From NCBI GenBank assembly GCA_035720425.1, contig DASTOB010000120.1, positions 1 through 64,000 on the forward strand: a stretch of DNA of 64,000 bases. The letters run 5' to 3'. Of the stretch, positions 40,809 through 50,177 are shown piece by piece. The first letter of the stretch is position 1, and every line of letters starts with the position of its first letter. Made by a program: the position numbers and the translations under genes. Under the pieces are notes generated by a model, which saw only the letters and a program-made list of their open reading frames with translations, searched no databases and had not been told where the DNA came from. The DNA comes from DASTOB01 sp035720425 (GTDB taxonomy: Bacteria; Chloroflexota; Limnocylindria; Limnocylindrales; CSP1-4).

Positions 40809-42038
40809 CTACGCGCCGGCCGTCCGGGAATCGTTACGAGCCGTTCCTCGAAGCCAGATGGTGAGCCGACTCGGGGCGACCGCGCCCTCGACGGAATCAC
40901 TCAGCGAGGCGGCGATCGACGTCGTGTCGAGCACGCCGCGCAAGCGCAGGCCGAAGGTGTCGACCGTTCGCTGCGCGTCGACCCGCGCCCGGTGGAAGCG
41001 CCGGTCGACCGCCGTCTGGACCCGGTGCCGGACGGGCTGGAAGAGTGCAGCGACCGCGAGCGTGGACCCGGCGACAGCCAGCGTGTTCCCACTCGTCCAG
41101 GGCGCGAGCAGACCCTGCAGGCTCACAACCAGGATTGCGAACGTCGCGACGAGGATGGCGGTGACGATCGCCCAGCCCAGCGTCCGGCTAATGATCCGAT
41201 CGATCTCGAAGAGGCGGTAGCGAAGGACGGCGATCCCGGTGGCCGTCGGCAGAGCAATCCACGCGACGAAAGCCGGCGCGACGGCGACCAGGAGTGGCCC
41301 GACGTTCCTGGTGTCCGTTCCGGGCGCCACGCCCGCCACGGCAAAGGAGACAAGGATCGTCAGCACTCCGATCGGCAGCAGGGCAAGCGCCGCGAGGATC
41401 CAGCGCAGCTGCAGCCGTTCCGTTCCGCTCGAGCGACGATACCGCCGCACCAGCGTGAGGAAGCCGGCTGCCCAGAGAACGATCTGGCCGCCGCTCAGAA
41501 CCGTCCGGTACGGAACGAGGCTCCACGGCAGCTCGGCCTCGGGAGCGATCGCAACCGGGTTGGGCATTCCTCCGGGGAGGCCGGTCACGTGCGGTGGGTA
41601 GATGGTCGGCGCGAAGGCCACGAGCCCGAACAGGAGGGTCGACAGCGCACACAGGGCTGCCGGGGCACCGCCGACGAACCGGGGCCGGCCACCACCCGGG
41701 AAGTCGAGCACGAGGGCGAGGAGTGCGACTGCCGCCGCCGGCCAGCCAGACGCCGCAAGCCAGGCGAGGAGGCGGTCGGCGAGCGGCGCGCTTCCGTCCG
41801 CCAGCGCCACCGGGTCGCCGGACACTTTCAGCGTCGCGAACAACCCGGCCCAGCCGATCGCGATGAGCAGCCAACCGACGGCGTTCCACGGGCGTCGGAC
41901 TGCAAGCAGACCCCCGACGGCGGCGTAGGGCAGGGAGTAGACGAGCGTCAGGACGTCGCCGGCGGCCAGTGCGAGGGCGACCGCGGCAGCCGTAGCAAGG
42001 CCGACGCCGAGGCCGCGCAGCAGGCTGAGACACGCCAT
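40809..42038 (-). CDS. Kinase-less membrane sensor protein, paralogue 1
   Basis: 409 residues with about ten hydrophobic helices in the first 310 residues. It then shows the conserved signature R-Y-R-L-F-E-I-D-R-I-I-S-R-T, two more helices, A-V-D-R-R-F-H-R-A-R and a cytoplasmic tail (L-R-L-R-G-V-L-D-T-T, L-T-I-W-L-R-G). In histidine kinases and SpoIIE phosphatases this N-terminal module is followed by GAF and catalytic domains; here the protein ends right after the start of the would-be GAF region. Paralogues at 44370 and 48957 have the same truncation, so it is a family, not decay. Probably couples a membrane signal to a partner such as the SpoIIE protein. Confidence 0.75.
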   Translation of the reverse strand: MACLSLLRGLGVGLATAAAVALALAAGDVLTLVYSLPYAAVGGLLAVRRPWNAVGWLLIAIGWAGLFATLKVSGDPVALADGSAPLADRLLAWLAASGWPAAAVALLALVLDFPGGGRPRFVGGAPAALCALSTLLFGLVAFAPTIYPPHVTGLPGGMPNPVAIAPEAELPWSLVPYRTVLSGGQIVLWAAGFLTLVRRYRRSSGTERLQLRWILAALALLPIGVLTILVSFAVAGVAPGTDTRNVGPLLVAVAPAFVAWIALPTATGIAVLRYRLFEIDRIISRTLGWAIVTAILVATFAILVVSLQGLLAPWTSGNTLAVAGSTLAVAALFQPVRHRVQTAVDRRFHRARVDAQRTVDTFGLRLRGVLDTTSIAASLSDSVEGAVAPSRLTIWLRGTARNDSRTAGA

Positions 42039-42048
42039 CGCACGCGAA

Positions 42049-42405
42049 TCAGGTCCCGACGGCGGCGAGAGCGTCGGCCTGCGAGTCGTGGATCGCGATC
42101 GCCTCGTCGAGGCGCGTGAGCGAGAAGATCTGGCGGTAGTGCTCGTCGAGCCCGGCCGCCAGCAGCCGCTGGCCGTTGCGCTGCGCGCGCACGAGGAGCG
42201 TCACGAGGAGGCCGATGCCGCCGCTGTTCATGTACTCGAGTCCGCCGAAGTCGAGGATGATCGTGCGCGCGCCGCCGCCGGTCGCCGTCACATAGGCGGC
42301 CATGAGCGCCGCCTCGCTGGCGCCGGTGACGTCGCCGTCGATCCGGATGACGCTGGCCGTCGGATCGTCGGTCGAGCGCAGGTCGATACGGGTCGGATCG
42401 GTCAT
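42049..42405 (-). CDS. STAS-domain anti-sigma-factor antagonist
   Basis: 118 residues, single STAS domain. I-R-I-D-G-D-V-T-G-A-S-E-A-A-L, I-L-D-F-G-G-L-E-Y-M-N-S-G-G-I-G-L-L-V with the phosphorylatable Ser in M-N-S-G-G, and the closing E-H-Y-R-Q-I-F-S-L-T-R-L. Such proteins sequester an anti-sigma kinase when dephosphorylated. Overlaps the upstream STAS gene by ATGA; A-G-G-A-G-G precedes the ATG. Confidence 0.9.
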   Translation of the reverse strand: MTDPTRIDLRSTDDPTASVIRIDGDVTGASEAALMAAYVTATGGGARTIILDFGGLEYMNSGGIGLLVTLLVRAQRNGQRLLAAGLDEHYRQIFSLTRLDEAIAIHDSQADALAAVGT

Positions 42406-42746
42406 CGGTTCCCCTCCTGCTCGTCGTCCAGGACCACGTAGTCGGACAGCCTCGTGATCCGGAAGATCTCGCGGTAGTGCTCCGTCAGGTGGACGGCGTG
42501 GACCTCGCGGCCATCGCGCCGGGCCTCCGCAAGGAGGCGGACGATGAGCGCGATGCCGGTGCTGTTGATGTAGCCGACGCCGGCGAAGTCGAGGATGAGC
42601 CGCCGGGCGCCGAGCGCGGCCACGCTCACGTACGCGTCGGCCAGGCCGGCGTCCGCGGCGACGTCGATGTCGCCGCCGAGCCGGATCCGGACCGCGTCCG
42701 GGACCGTCTCCACGTCCGCCCGGAAGCGGCGGGTCTGCACGTCCAT
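42402..42746 (-). CDS. STAS-domain anti-sigma-factor antagonist
   Basis: 114 residues, STAS domain parallel to its neighbour: I-R-L-G-G-D-I-D-V-A-A-D-A-G-L, I-L-D-F-A-G-V-G-Y-I-N-S-T-G-I-A-L-I-V, E-H-Y-R-E-I-F-R-I-T-R-L. The Ser in I-N-S-T-G is the expected phosphorylation site. ATG 42746 directly follows the SpoIIE gene stop (TGAATG), so phosphatase/kinase and both antagonists are made together. Confidence 0.9.
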   Translation of the reverse strand: MDVQTRRFRADVETVPDAVRIRLGGDIDVAADAGLADAYVSVAALGARRLILDFAGVGYINSTGIALIVRLLAEARRDGREVHAVHLTEHYREIFRITRLSDYVVLDDEQEGNR

Positions 42747-44360
42747 TCAGGACTCCTTGCGGGCGAGTCGCAGGGTGACCGTCTGGCCATCCCCGTCGCT
42801 TGCCACGTCCATCTGGTCGACCATGTTTCGGATGAGGAACAGGCCCCAGCCGCGCGGCTTCTGCTCGCCGGCCAGCTTGGCGTCAATGTCCGGGGCCTCG
42901 GCGTCGTCGGGGACCGGGCCCGACAGGGCCCGATCCGTGATCCGCACGACCACCTCGGCCGGCGTCGCGGCCACGACGAGGTCGACCGGCACGTCCTCGC
43001 GTCCAAGGCTCCCGTACTCGATCGCGTTCATCGTCGCCTCGCTGACGGCGGTCTTGAGCCGCTCGAGGCGGCGGCCGTTCAGCCCGAGGGGTGCGACGAC
43101 GTCGGCGACCCGGTCCATTGCGCTCCGCTCGTTGCCGATCGCACCGGGCACGGAGAACGCCGCGAGCAGCTCCTCGCCCGGGTCCGCCCCGGCCGGTTCG
43201 GCGGCGGCGACCTCGCCGGCGCGGCGCAGGGCGACCATCGTGATGTCGTCCTCCTGCTCCCAGGTCGGTCCGGTGAACGCATGCAGGTGTTCGAGGACCC
43301 GATCGATGACATCGGACCCCGGAACGTCGAGCGTTGCGAATTCGTCGCGCAGGCGCGGGAAGCCGTACATCTCGCGCTCCGGGCCGTGGGCCTCGACGAC
43401 CCCGTCGGAGTAGAGGAGGACGGTCGATCCGGGTTGAATGACGGCCTCGGTCTCCTCGTACGCAACCCCAGCGAGCAGCCCAAGCGGCATGCCGGTGGCC
43501 CGGATTTCGGTGACCCGGTCGGCCGAGCGCACGTACGGCAGGTTGTGCCCGGCATTGGCGATGACCATCCGTCCCGATGCCGGTTCGAGGAACACGAGCA
43601 GGCACGTGACGAACATGCGGTTCGGCATCTCCGGCACGAGCAATTCATTCGCCCGCGCGAGCACGGCGCCCGGCGACGGCGACCGCGACGCCTCGGCCCG
43701 CAGGATCGAATGGGTGCGGGCCATGACGAGCGCGGCCGGCACGCCCTTGTCGGTCACGTCGCCGACGACGATCGCGATCCGTCCGTCCGGCAGCTCGATG
43801 AAGTCGTAGAAGTCGCCGCCCACGGCGCGCGCGGGTCCGTAGTACGCGGCGACCTGCCACTCGGGGAGCCGCGGCAGGTCGCGCGGGAGGAACTGCTGCT
43901 GGATGAGCGTGGCGACCCGGAGCTCTTGGTCGATCCGCTCGCGCTCTGCCGCTTCGGCGGCCTGTTCCTGGACGAGCTGGGCGACGCGGATCGCGGGGGC
44001 CGCCTGGGCGGCCAGCGTGGCGAGGAGCCGCCGGTCGTCGGTCGAGTATTCCTGCTCCGACAGGCGTGGCCCCAGGTACAGGGCCCCGATCAACTCGCCG
44101 GACGTGACGAGGGGAACGATCAGCGAGATGCCGGCGGCGCGCAGTTCGGCCAGGGCCGGGGAGGCGAGCTCGAGGCGGTAGACGTCGACCGCGCCGCTCG
44201 CGCCCTGGAGGTAGGCGAAGAGGGGGTCCGACGGCGCGATCTCGACGGCCGGCGCCTCAGAGACGGTCGGCACGGCAACTGGCTTGGCCACGACGGGTGC
44301 CTGGAGCGCGGTGTCGCCACCGAGTCCGATGGTCCGGCGAATGGTGCGGAGCAACGTCAT
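42747..44360 (-). CDS. GAF-SpoIIE phosphatase-HATPase anti-sigma fusion
   Basis: 537 residues. GAF-like domain (about 45-150), a coiled linker, a PP2C/SpoIIE phosphatase (about 175-385; V-G-G-D-F-Y-D-F, V-V-G-D-V-T-D-K-G-V-P-A-A-L, E-D-D-I-T-M-V-A-L for the metal Asp residues), and an RsbW-like HATPase (about 400-535; E-A-T-M-N-A-I-E-Y-G N box, G-W-G-L-F-L-I). One polypeptide thus carries both the STAS-protein phosphatase and the STAS kinase/anti-sigma activity of a partner-switching module. No SigB-type sigma factor gene is seen nearby. ATG 44360 lies 6 bases after TAGAAC. Confidence 0.9.
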   Translation of the reverse strand: MTLLRTIRRTIGLGGDTALQAPVVAKPVAVPTVSEAPAVEIAPSDPLFAYLQGASGAVDVYRLELASPALAELRAAGISLIVPLVTSGELIGALYLGPRLSEQEYSTDDRRLLATLAAQAAPAIRVAQLVQEQAAEAAERERIDQELRVATLIQQQFLPRDLPRLPEWQVAAYYGPARAVGGDFYDFIELPDGRIAIVVGDVTDKGVPAALVMARTHSILRAEASRSPSPGAVLARANELLVPEMPNRMFVTCLLVFLEPASGRMVIANAGHNLPYVRSADRVTEIRATGMPLGLLAGVAYEETEAVIQPGSTVLLYSDGVVEAHGPEREMYGFPRLRDEFATLDVPGSDVIDRVLEHLHAFTGPTWEQEDDITMVALRRAGEVAAAEPAGADPGEELLAAFSVPGAIGNERSAMDRVADVVAPLGLNGRRLERLKTAVSEATMNAIEYGSLGREDVPVDLVVAATPAEVVVRITDRALSGPVPDDAEAPDIDAKLAGEQKPRGWGLFLIRNMVDQMDVASDGDGQTVTLRLARKES

Positions 44361-44366
44361 GACGGT

Positions 44367-44372
44367 GTTCTA
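44367..44372 (-). promoter_or_regulatory. -10-like box of the SpoIIE-STAS operon
   Basis: TAGAAC on the minus strand, then ACCGTC and ATG 44360 (6 bases). CGTAACG (44399 to 44393) sits 20 bases upstream of the TAGAAC box; the same pair with the same spacing occurs at 40838-40806 before the DUF1990-like gene. Both lie within the last codons of paralogous genes. Confidence 0.4.
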
Positions 44373-45638
44373 CGCCTCCTTCGTCCGGAAATCGTTACGG
44401 GATCGGAGCCACACACCGGCGGCAGCCGGGCTCATGGCGGCACCAACGGTGTTCTTGAAGTCGCCCTCGAGATCAGCCAGGTCGAGCTGTGAGCGCAGCC
44501 GCTCGCCGAACGCGGCCGCGACGCGCTCGCCGTCGTAGCGCGCCCGGTCGAAGCGCCGGTCGACCACGCGCTGGACCCTCGAGCGGAGTGGTGCGAACAG
44601 CGCGGCAACGACCAGCGTCGAGCCGGCTACCGCGAGGGTGTCCCCTCCCGTGATCGATCCGAGGAGGTTGGACAGTCCGACGACGAGGATGATGAACGAG
44701 CCGACCAGCGCTCCGCTGACGATCGTCCACGCGATCGTCCGGCTGATGATCCGGTCGATGTCGAACAAGCGATAGCGCAGGATCGCGGCCCCGATGGCCA
44801 GCGGCAGGGCTAGCACACCGAAGTACGCGAGGACGGCCGTAATGAGGATCCCGTCATCGACGCGCAGGGCAGACTCGATGGCAGTTCCGACAAATGCCAC
44901 GATCACGAAACCCATTGCCGCGAGCAACCAGCGGATCTGCAGGCGCTCGACGACGGTCCCGCGGCGATACCGGGTCACGAGCCCGAGCGCGCCGAAGGCG
45001 ATCACCGCGATCAGTTGAAGCAGCAGGCTGTCGGCGAGGGGTGCCAGCGCCGCCGGCCAGCCCACCAATCCGAACGGATTGCCGCCGCCGCCCTCGAACA
45101 GCGGACCCGGGCGAAGCGCCAGTGCCGCCAGGCTCGTGCTCGTGATCCCGATGATCGCCAGCGATGGCGCGCGCCAGCGCGGCGACGGCAGCGTTCCCGT
45201 GGGGAAGAGAAGCGGCAGCCAACCGACGATGAGGGCCATGCCCGGGTAGGAGAGCAGGAGCCCAGCCCACTGGATCACGCCGGCGGTCCCCCGGTCGGCC
45301 CCAGGCGTCAGCTCGCCACCGGCCGTCCAGATCAGCCCCAGCAGGGCGAACAGGGGGCCGCACAGCAGCATCAACAGGCCGATCGCGTGGCCGGGACGGC
45401 GCCACGCGATCACCGCTCCGACGAGCGAGAACAGCAGCGCGGTCGCGTTGAAGACGAGGACGAGCGCGATCGGCTCGACACCACCCGACTCACGCCGCGC
45501 ATTGAGGCTGAGCAGGGCAACGGACAGACCAAGCGACGCGGCGATCGAGGCCACCATCGCGGCGACCGCGAGTGGGCCGGGGCGGTGCTTGACCGACCCT
45601 CGCGGGTCATCTTGGCGCAGCGATCGTGTCGCGCTCAT
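44370..45638 (-). CDS. Kinase-less membrane sensor protein, paralogue 2
   Basis: 422 residues. About ten helices, then R-Y-R-L-F-D-I-D-R-I-I-S-R-T-I-A-W, two helices, V-V-D-R-R-F-D-R-A-R-Y-D-G and the tail ending G-V-W-L-R-S-R-N-D-F-R-T. Same architecture and truncation as the proteins at 40809 and 48957, and its last residues resemble those of paralogue 1 (W-L-R, N-D-x-R-T). Ten bases upstream of the SpoIIE gene, so the sensor is probably co-expressed with the partner-switching proteins. ATG 45638 chosen as the start of the hydrophobic part; no strong ribosome-binding site. Confidence 0.75.
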   Translation of the reverse strand: MSATRSLRQDDPRGSVKHRPGPLAVAAMVASIAASLGLSVALLSLNARRESGGVEPIALVLVFNATALLFSLVGAVIAWRRPGHAIGLLMLLCGPLFALLGLIWTAGGELTPGADRGTAGVIQWAGLLLSYPGMALIVGWLPLLFPTGTLPSPRWRAPSLAIIGITSTSLAALALRPGPLFEGGGGNPFGLVGWPAALAPLADSLLLQLIAVIAFGALGLVTRYRRGTVVERLQIRWLLAAMGFVIVAFVGTAIESALRVDDGILITAVLAYFGVLALPLAIGAAILRYRLFDIDRIISRTIAWTIVSGALVGSFIILVVGLSNLLGSITGGDTLAVAGSTLVVAALFAPLRSRVQRVVDRRFDRARYDGERVAAAFGERLRSQLDLADLEGDFKNTVGAAMSPAAAGVWLRSRNDFRTKEA

Positions 45639-45958
45639 CGCCGCCACGGCCCGACTGCAGCGGCACGGTGCGCGACGTGGTCGATCATCGTTCCACCCGG
45701 GCGCGTGGCCGCAGCCAAATGTCCGCGCCAAACGGTCGGACCGCGCGGTGCGCGGTCGTGACTACCAGTTCGATCGGTCCCGACGATCGCTGCTTCAGGG
45801 TCAGGCCGCCGATCGGAATTGCCACGGACACCACACATGCGGGCAGCCAGGGAGCGGCGACGTCGGGCCGAACGCTGTCGATGCGCACGTCAGGAGTTTC
45901 TCCGAGAAACGTTCCGGGAACGTTACGGAATCGTGGCCACAAGCGCTACCGTTACGCC
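45639..45958. other. Divergent regulatory spacer before the SARP gene
   Basis: 320 bp between the divergent membrane-sensor and SARP genes. The right end carries the direct repeats and -10 of the SARP gene. A minus-strand frame of 85 codons (45942 to 45685) ends I-W-L-R-P-R-A-R, faintly like the tails of the sensor paralogues, but has no convincing start; it may be a gene remnant. Nothing else seen. Confidence 0.4.
45908..45952 (+). promoter_or_regulatory. 11-bp-spaced direct repeats and -10 box of the SARP gene
   Basis: AACGTTCCGG (45908-45917) and AACGTTACGG (45919-45928) repeat with an 11-bp period, and the same bases form the palindrome AACGTTCC-G-GGAACGTT (45908-45924). TACCGT (45947-45952) stands 6 bases before GTG 45959. 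SARP regulators bind direct repeats with an 11-bp step upstream of the -10, so this is a probable autoregulatory site. Confidence 0.6.
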
Positions 45959-48916
45959 GTGCCTGGTTCGGATCGCCTCGACATCCGGCTGCTCGGCCCG
46001 CTCGAGATCGTGGCGGACGGCCGGCCACTCGTCGTTGACACGCGCAAGGCGCTCGCGATCGTGGCGCTCCTCGCCGCGGAGCGTCGATCGTTCGCACGGG
46101 AGGAGCTGGCGGCGCTGCTCTGGCCGGACGCGGACGACGAGTCGGCCCGCGGGGCCCTGCGTCGCACGCTGTCGTCGCTGCGTGCGGCGCTTGGGGGCCG
46201 ATGGCTGCGCGCGGATCGCTCGACCGTCGGGCTCGACCCGGACGGCGTGTCGGTCGACCTCGATCGGGCTACGGCCGTTGCGGCAGGCGGGTCTGTCGGC
46301 GACCTCGCCGCCGCGGCGGACCTGCATCGTGGCCCGTTCATGGCCGGCTTCACCCTGCGCGACGCGCCGGAGTTCGACGACTGGCAGGCGGCCCGCGCGA
46401 CTGCCGTCGCCGCCCAATTCGCCGGGCTGCTCGATCGACTCACGTCGGCCTTGCACGAGGCGGGCGATGCGGCCGGGGCCGTGGCGGCGGCGCGTCGGAG
46501 GATCGACCTCGACCCGCTCGACGAGGGCGGTCAGCGACGGCTCATCGAACTCCTCGCCGCGACGGGCGATCGATCCGGGGCCATTCGCCAGTACCGCGCC
46601 TGTGTCGCCGTGCTCGAGGCGGAGCTCGGGGTCCCGCCGCTGGCCGAGACCACCGAACTCTACGAACGCGTCCGGGACGACCGGGTCAGCACGTCAGCCG
46701 CGGTCGCGCCGCTGACTTCACCACCTTCGCCGGTTGCCGGAGCTCCGCGCCTTCCGGCTGCCGATGCACCACCATTCGTGGGCCGCGCCGGCGAACTCGA
46801 GACCCTGCTCGCAGCCCACGGCGCGGTCGACCGCGACGGCGCGCTCGCGATCGTCGAGGGCGAGGTCGGGATCGGCAAGACCCGCCTCGCGGAGGTGTTC
46901 AGCGACGCCGTGCGTCGCCGCGGCGCGCGCGTGCTCGGTGCGCGCTGCTATCCGGGCGAGCAGTCGGTCGCCTACGGTCCGATCATCGCGCTGCTCCGAG
47001 CCGGCCTGGCGCTGCCGGGCGGCGCGGACCGGCTCGCCTCGCTCTCGGAGGTGGCGCGAACCGCCCTCACATCCCTCGATCCGGCGGTGAGCGCCGGCGG
47101 CGGACGTCGTGGCCGATCGCTCGTCCCCCTCGACGAGGGTGCCGCCCGCGCGCGATTGCTCGACGCGATCGCCGACGGGTTGACCGCCCTCACGGTGGGT
47201 GACGCAGCGGGGCTGGTCTGGCTCGACGACGTCAACTGGGCGGACGAGGCGACGCTCGAGACGATCGCCTACCTCGGCCGCCGCCTCGCCGGCCGGTCGC
47301 TGCTCGTGCTCGTGACGTGGCGGCGCGAGGACCTCGACGGCATCGCGCTCCAGACGGTCGCCGGATTCGAGCGGACCGCCCGCGCCCACGTCCGTCTGCG
47401 GCGACTCGACCGAGATGCCGTTGCATCGCTCATCGGCGCCCTCGCCCCCGACGAGTCACGGCAGCCCGGCGTGATCGACGCGCTCGCGACGCGATCCGAA
47501 GGCGTTCCGCTGTACATCGTCGAGGCGCTTGCCGCTCCACGGCCGTCGGCCGCACCTGCGATCGCAACGGCGACGGCTACCGCCATTCCGCCTGGCGTGC
47601 GGGCGCTCGTCGCCGAGCGGCTGGCGTCGCTCGATGGTGCAGCCGGGCAGTTGATCGCGGCCGCCGCGGTGATCGGCCGATCGTTCGACGCGGGGATGTT
47701 GCGGCACGTCAGCGGCCGAACGGAAGACGAGGTGATCGACGGCCTCGACCGGCTCGTGCGCCGGGGGTTCGTGCGCGAAACGGCGACCGCGACCGTGCGC
47801 GAGCCTGCGTTCGACTTCGTCCACGGCAGCGTTCGCGAGGTCGTCCTCGAGGGTTCCAGCCTGACCCGGAAGCGCCTCCTCCACCGGCGTGTCGCCGAGG
47901 CGGTCGCCGCCAGGCCGGTCGCTTCGCTCGGCGAGCCTGCCGTCGTCGACCGGCTCGACGGTTCCGTGGCGGCGTCGGCCGCGGTTCACCTCCGTGATGC
48001 CGGCCACGATCGCGAGGCTGCCCTGGCCTTTGCCAGGGCAGCAGACCATGCGCGATCGGTCCACGCCAACGCGGAGGCGGCCGAGCTCGCCCGGTCGGCG
48101 CTGGCACTCGGGCACCCGGACCCGGCCCGACTCCACGTCGTCCTCGGCGACATCGCCACGCTGTCCGGACGCTACGGAGAGGCGATTGCCGAATTCGAGG
48201 GCGCGGCGGCCGCCGCGTCAGCCGCGTCAGCCACGTCACCCGCGTCGACCTTGTCGGCCGCGTCGGCCGACGACGAGGCCCGGGACCGCCTGGCCGACCT
48301 CGAGCATCGGCTCGCCCTCGTCCATCAGCGCCGTGGCGATCCCGACACGGCCGACACCCACTTCGTCGCCGCGCTCGAGTTGACCGCCGACCGAGCGACG
48401 CGGGCGCGCATCCTCGCCGACCGGAGCCTCGGCGCGCATCTCGCGGGTCGGGGCGAGCAGGCCGCCGCGCTGGCGGCCGACGCGCTTGCCGCGTCCGACG
48501 AGTCCGGTGACGACCTCGCGCGGGCCAGGGCGGCCAACGTTGCCGGCGTCCTGGCCACCGAGCGCGGCGATCCCGCCGCGGGGCGGGTGCTTATCGAGCG
48601 GAGCCTCGCCCTCGCCGAGGCACGCGGCGAGATCCCGGCTCGGATCGCCGCCCTCAACAACCTCGCGCGCGCGGTGGCGGCGACCGGAGACGTCGACCTC
48701 GCGATCGAGTTCACCGATCTCGCCCTCGGCCTGTGCCGCTCGATCGGCGATCGACACCGCGAGGCGGCCCTCCACAACCATCGGGCCGACCTGCTCCGCG
48801 AGGCGGGGCGGCGTGACGCGGCCATCGACGAGCTGAAGCAGGCGGTGGCGATCTTCGCCGATGTCGGCGAGCCGGGGGAGCTCGAGCCAGGCAAGTGGCG
48901 CCTGGCCACGTGGTGA
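45959..48916 (+). CDS. SARP/LAL-type regulator: winged helix-BTAD-AAA-TPR
   Basis: 985 residues. N-terminal OmpR-like winged helix (D-I-R-L-L-G-P-L-E-I-V, about 1-95, with L-A-A-L-L-W-P-D-A-D), bacterial transcriptional activation domain (about 100-245; L-D-P-L-D-E-G-G-Q-R-R-L-I-E-L-L and E-L-G-V-P-P-L-A-E-T), AAA/STAND ATPase (V-E-G-E-V-G-I-G-K-T-R-L-A Walker A near 300, L-V-W-L-D-D-V-N-W-A-D-E Walker B) and C-terminal TPR-like repeats. AfsR/SARP proteins activate genes after ATP-dependent oligomerisation. Divergent from the sensor-SpoIIE-STAS operon. GTG 45959 has the -10 box at leaderless distance. Confidence 0.87.
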   Translation: MPGSDRLDIRLLGPLEIVADGRPLVVDTRKALAIVALLAAERRSFAREELAALLWPDADDESARGALRRTLSSLRAALGGRWLRADRSTVGLDPDGVSVDLDRATAVAAGGSVGDLAAAADLHRGPFMAGFTLRDAPEFDDWQAARATAVAAQFAGLLDRLTSALHEAGDAAGAVAAARRRIDLDPLDEGGQRRLIELLAATGDRSGAIRQYRACVAVLEAELGVPPLAETTELYERVRDDRVSTSAAVAPLTSPPSPVAGAPRLPAADAPPFVGRAGELETLLAAHGAVDRDGALAIVEGEVGIGKTRLAEVFSDAVRRRGARVLGARCYPGEQSVAYGPIIALLRAGLALPGGADRLASLSEVARTALTSLDPAVSAGGGRRGRSLVPLDEGAARARLLDAIADGLTALTVGDAAGLVWLDDVNWADEATLETIAYLGRRLAGRSLLVLVTWRREDLDGIALQTVAGFERTARAHVRLRRLDRDAVASLIGALAPDESRQPGVIDALATRSEGVPLYIVEALAAPRPSAAPAIATATATAIPPGVRALVAERLASLDGAAGQLIAAAAVIGRSFDAGMLRHVSGRTEDEVIDGLDRLVRRGFVRETATATVREPAFDFVHGSVREVVLEGSSLTRKRLLHRRVAEAVAARPVASLGEPAVVDRLDGSVAASAAVHLRDAGHDREAALAFARAADHARSVHANAEAAELARSALALGHPDPARLHVVLGDIATLSGRYGEAIAEFEGAAAAASAASATSPASTLSAASADDEARDRLADLEHRLALVHQRRGDPDTADTHFVAALELTADRATRARILADRSLGAHLAGRGEQAAALAADALAASDESGDDLARARAANVAGVLATERGDPAAGRVLIERSLALAEARGEIPARIAALNNLARAVAATGDVDLAIEFTDLALGLCRSIGDRHREAALHNHRADLLREAGRRDAAIDELKQAVAIFADVGEPGELEPGKWRLATW

Positions 48917-48956
48917 CGCGCTGAGCGACGCGCCGCCCGATCGGCCGAGGAAGCGG

Positions 48957-50177
48957 TCAGCCGTCGCCCCGCCCGGCGCGCAGCCAGAGCGCGATCCGAT
49001 CCGGCTCGACGGCGCTCGCGGCGACGGCCACTGATCGCTCTCGCAGCGTGGCGAGGTCGACCTCGTCACGCAGGTGGTCGGCGAACGCCGCGGCCAATCG
49101 CTCCGCGTCGAACCGCGCGCGGTGGAAGCGCCGATCGACGGCGCGCTGCGTCCGGGCCCGGACGGGCGCGAAGAGGCCCGCCACGAGCAAGGTCGACGCA
49201 GCGACGACGAGCGTGTCTGCCTGGACGATCGGAGCCAGCACCCCCTGGAGGACGAGGTTCGCGCCGAGGAACACGATCGTCAGGACGGCCGTTACCGCCG
49301 CGTAGCCGATCGTCCGGCTGACGATGCGGTCGATCTCGTACAGCCGGTAGCGAAGGATCGCGATCCCGATCCCGATCGGGATGAGCAGTGGCGAGACGAC
49401 GACGAGGATCAAGGCGACCGTCGCGATTGGATCGCTCCAGTTCGAGACGAACAGGATCGCCATGCCGGACGCGGCCGCCGCGGCCGCGGACAGCACCCAG
49501 CGGATCTGCGCGCGGACGCGAGGGGACGACCGTCGGTACGTCACGAGCGAGGCAGCAAGCGACAGGAGCGCTGCGAGGCTGAGGAAGCGGGGTGCCCATT
49601 CGGCCGCCAGATCGAAGACCTCCACGGGGAGACTGAAGATGGCAATCGGGTTGGCCGAAATGAGGATCCACGAGATCGGCACCTCACCCGGACGCCAGAG
49701 CTGGAGTGCCTGGAGTACGGCGAAGACGACGATCAGTGCATCGATGATCCGCCACTGCCTGCCCGGTAGGCGGCCGTCCGGAAACCGGGCCAGGATCACC
49801 ACGATCCCGACGAGGCCGAACCATTGCAGGTACGCGGTCAGGTTCGCGCCGACGATCAGGACCGCCGGCAATCGTCCTGGCGCTACGTCGGCAATCGCGA
49901 CGATCGCCACGATGGCGAGCTGCACGCCAAGCACAAGGCCGGTCGCGAGGCAGATCCGACCGATCACGTTGCCCGGCCGCCGGGACACGATGAGCGCTCC
50001 GACCATCGTGAAGCCGACCGCCAGCGCGGGCGACCAGACCAGCTCGGTCACGTCGGCGTAACCGCGTCGAATGAACACCACGACCCAGATGCCGATGATC
50101 GCGACGGCGATCGCGAACAGCAGGGCGAGCAGGAGCCCCCGCAATCTCCACGCTGCGCGATCGGGCGGGGCGATCAC
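48957..50177 (-). CDS. Kinase-less membrane sensor protein, paralogue 3
   Basis: 406 residues. About ten helices, then R-Y-R-L-Y-E-I-D-R-I-V-S-R-T-I-G-Y, two helices, A-V-D-R-R-F-H-R-A-R-F-D-A-E-R and the tail L-R-D-E-V-D-L-A-T-L-R-E, I-A-L-W-L-R-A. Architecture as in paralogues 1 and 2, again without kinase, phosphatase or cyclase domain. Start GTG 50177 overlaps the nucleoside hydrolase stop, so both are made from one mRNA; convergent with the SARP gene. Confidence 0.75.
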   Translation of the reverse strand: MIAPPDRAAWRLRGLLLALLFAIAVAIIGIWVVVFIRRGYADVTELVWSPALAVGFTMVGALIVSRRPGNVIGRICLATGLVLGVQLAIVAIVAIADVAPGRLPAVLIVGANLTAYLQWFGLVGIVVILARFPDGRLPGRQWRIIDALIVVFAVLQALQLWRPGEVPISWILISANPIAIFSLPVEVFDLAAEWAPRFLSLAALLSLAASLVTYRRSSPRVRAQIRWVLSAAAAAASGMAILFVSNWSDPIATVALILVVVSPLLIPIGIGIAILRYRLYEIDRIVSRTIGYAAVTAVLTIVFLGANLVLQGVLAPIVQADTLVVAASTLLVAGLFAPVRARTQRAVDRRFHRARFDAERLAAAFADHLRDEVDLATLRERSVAVAASAVEPDRIALWLRAGRGDG

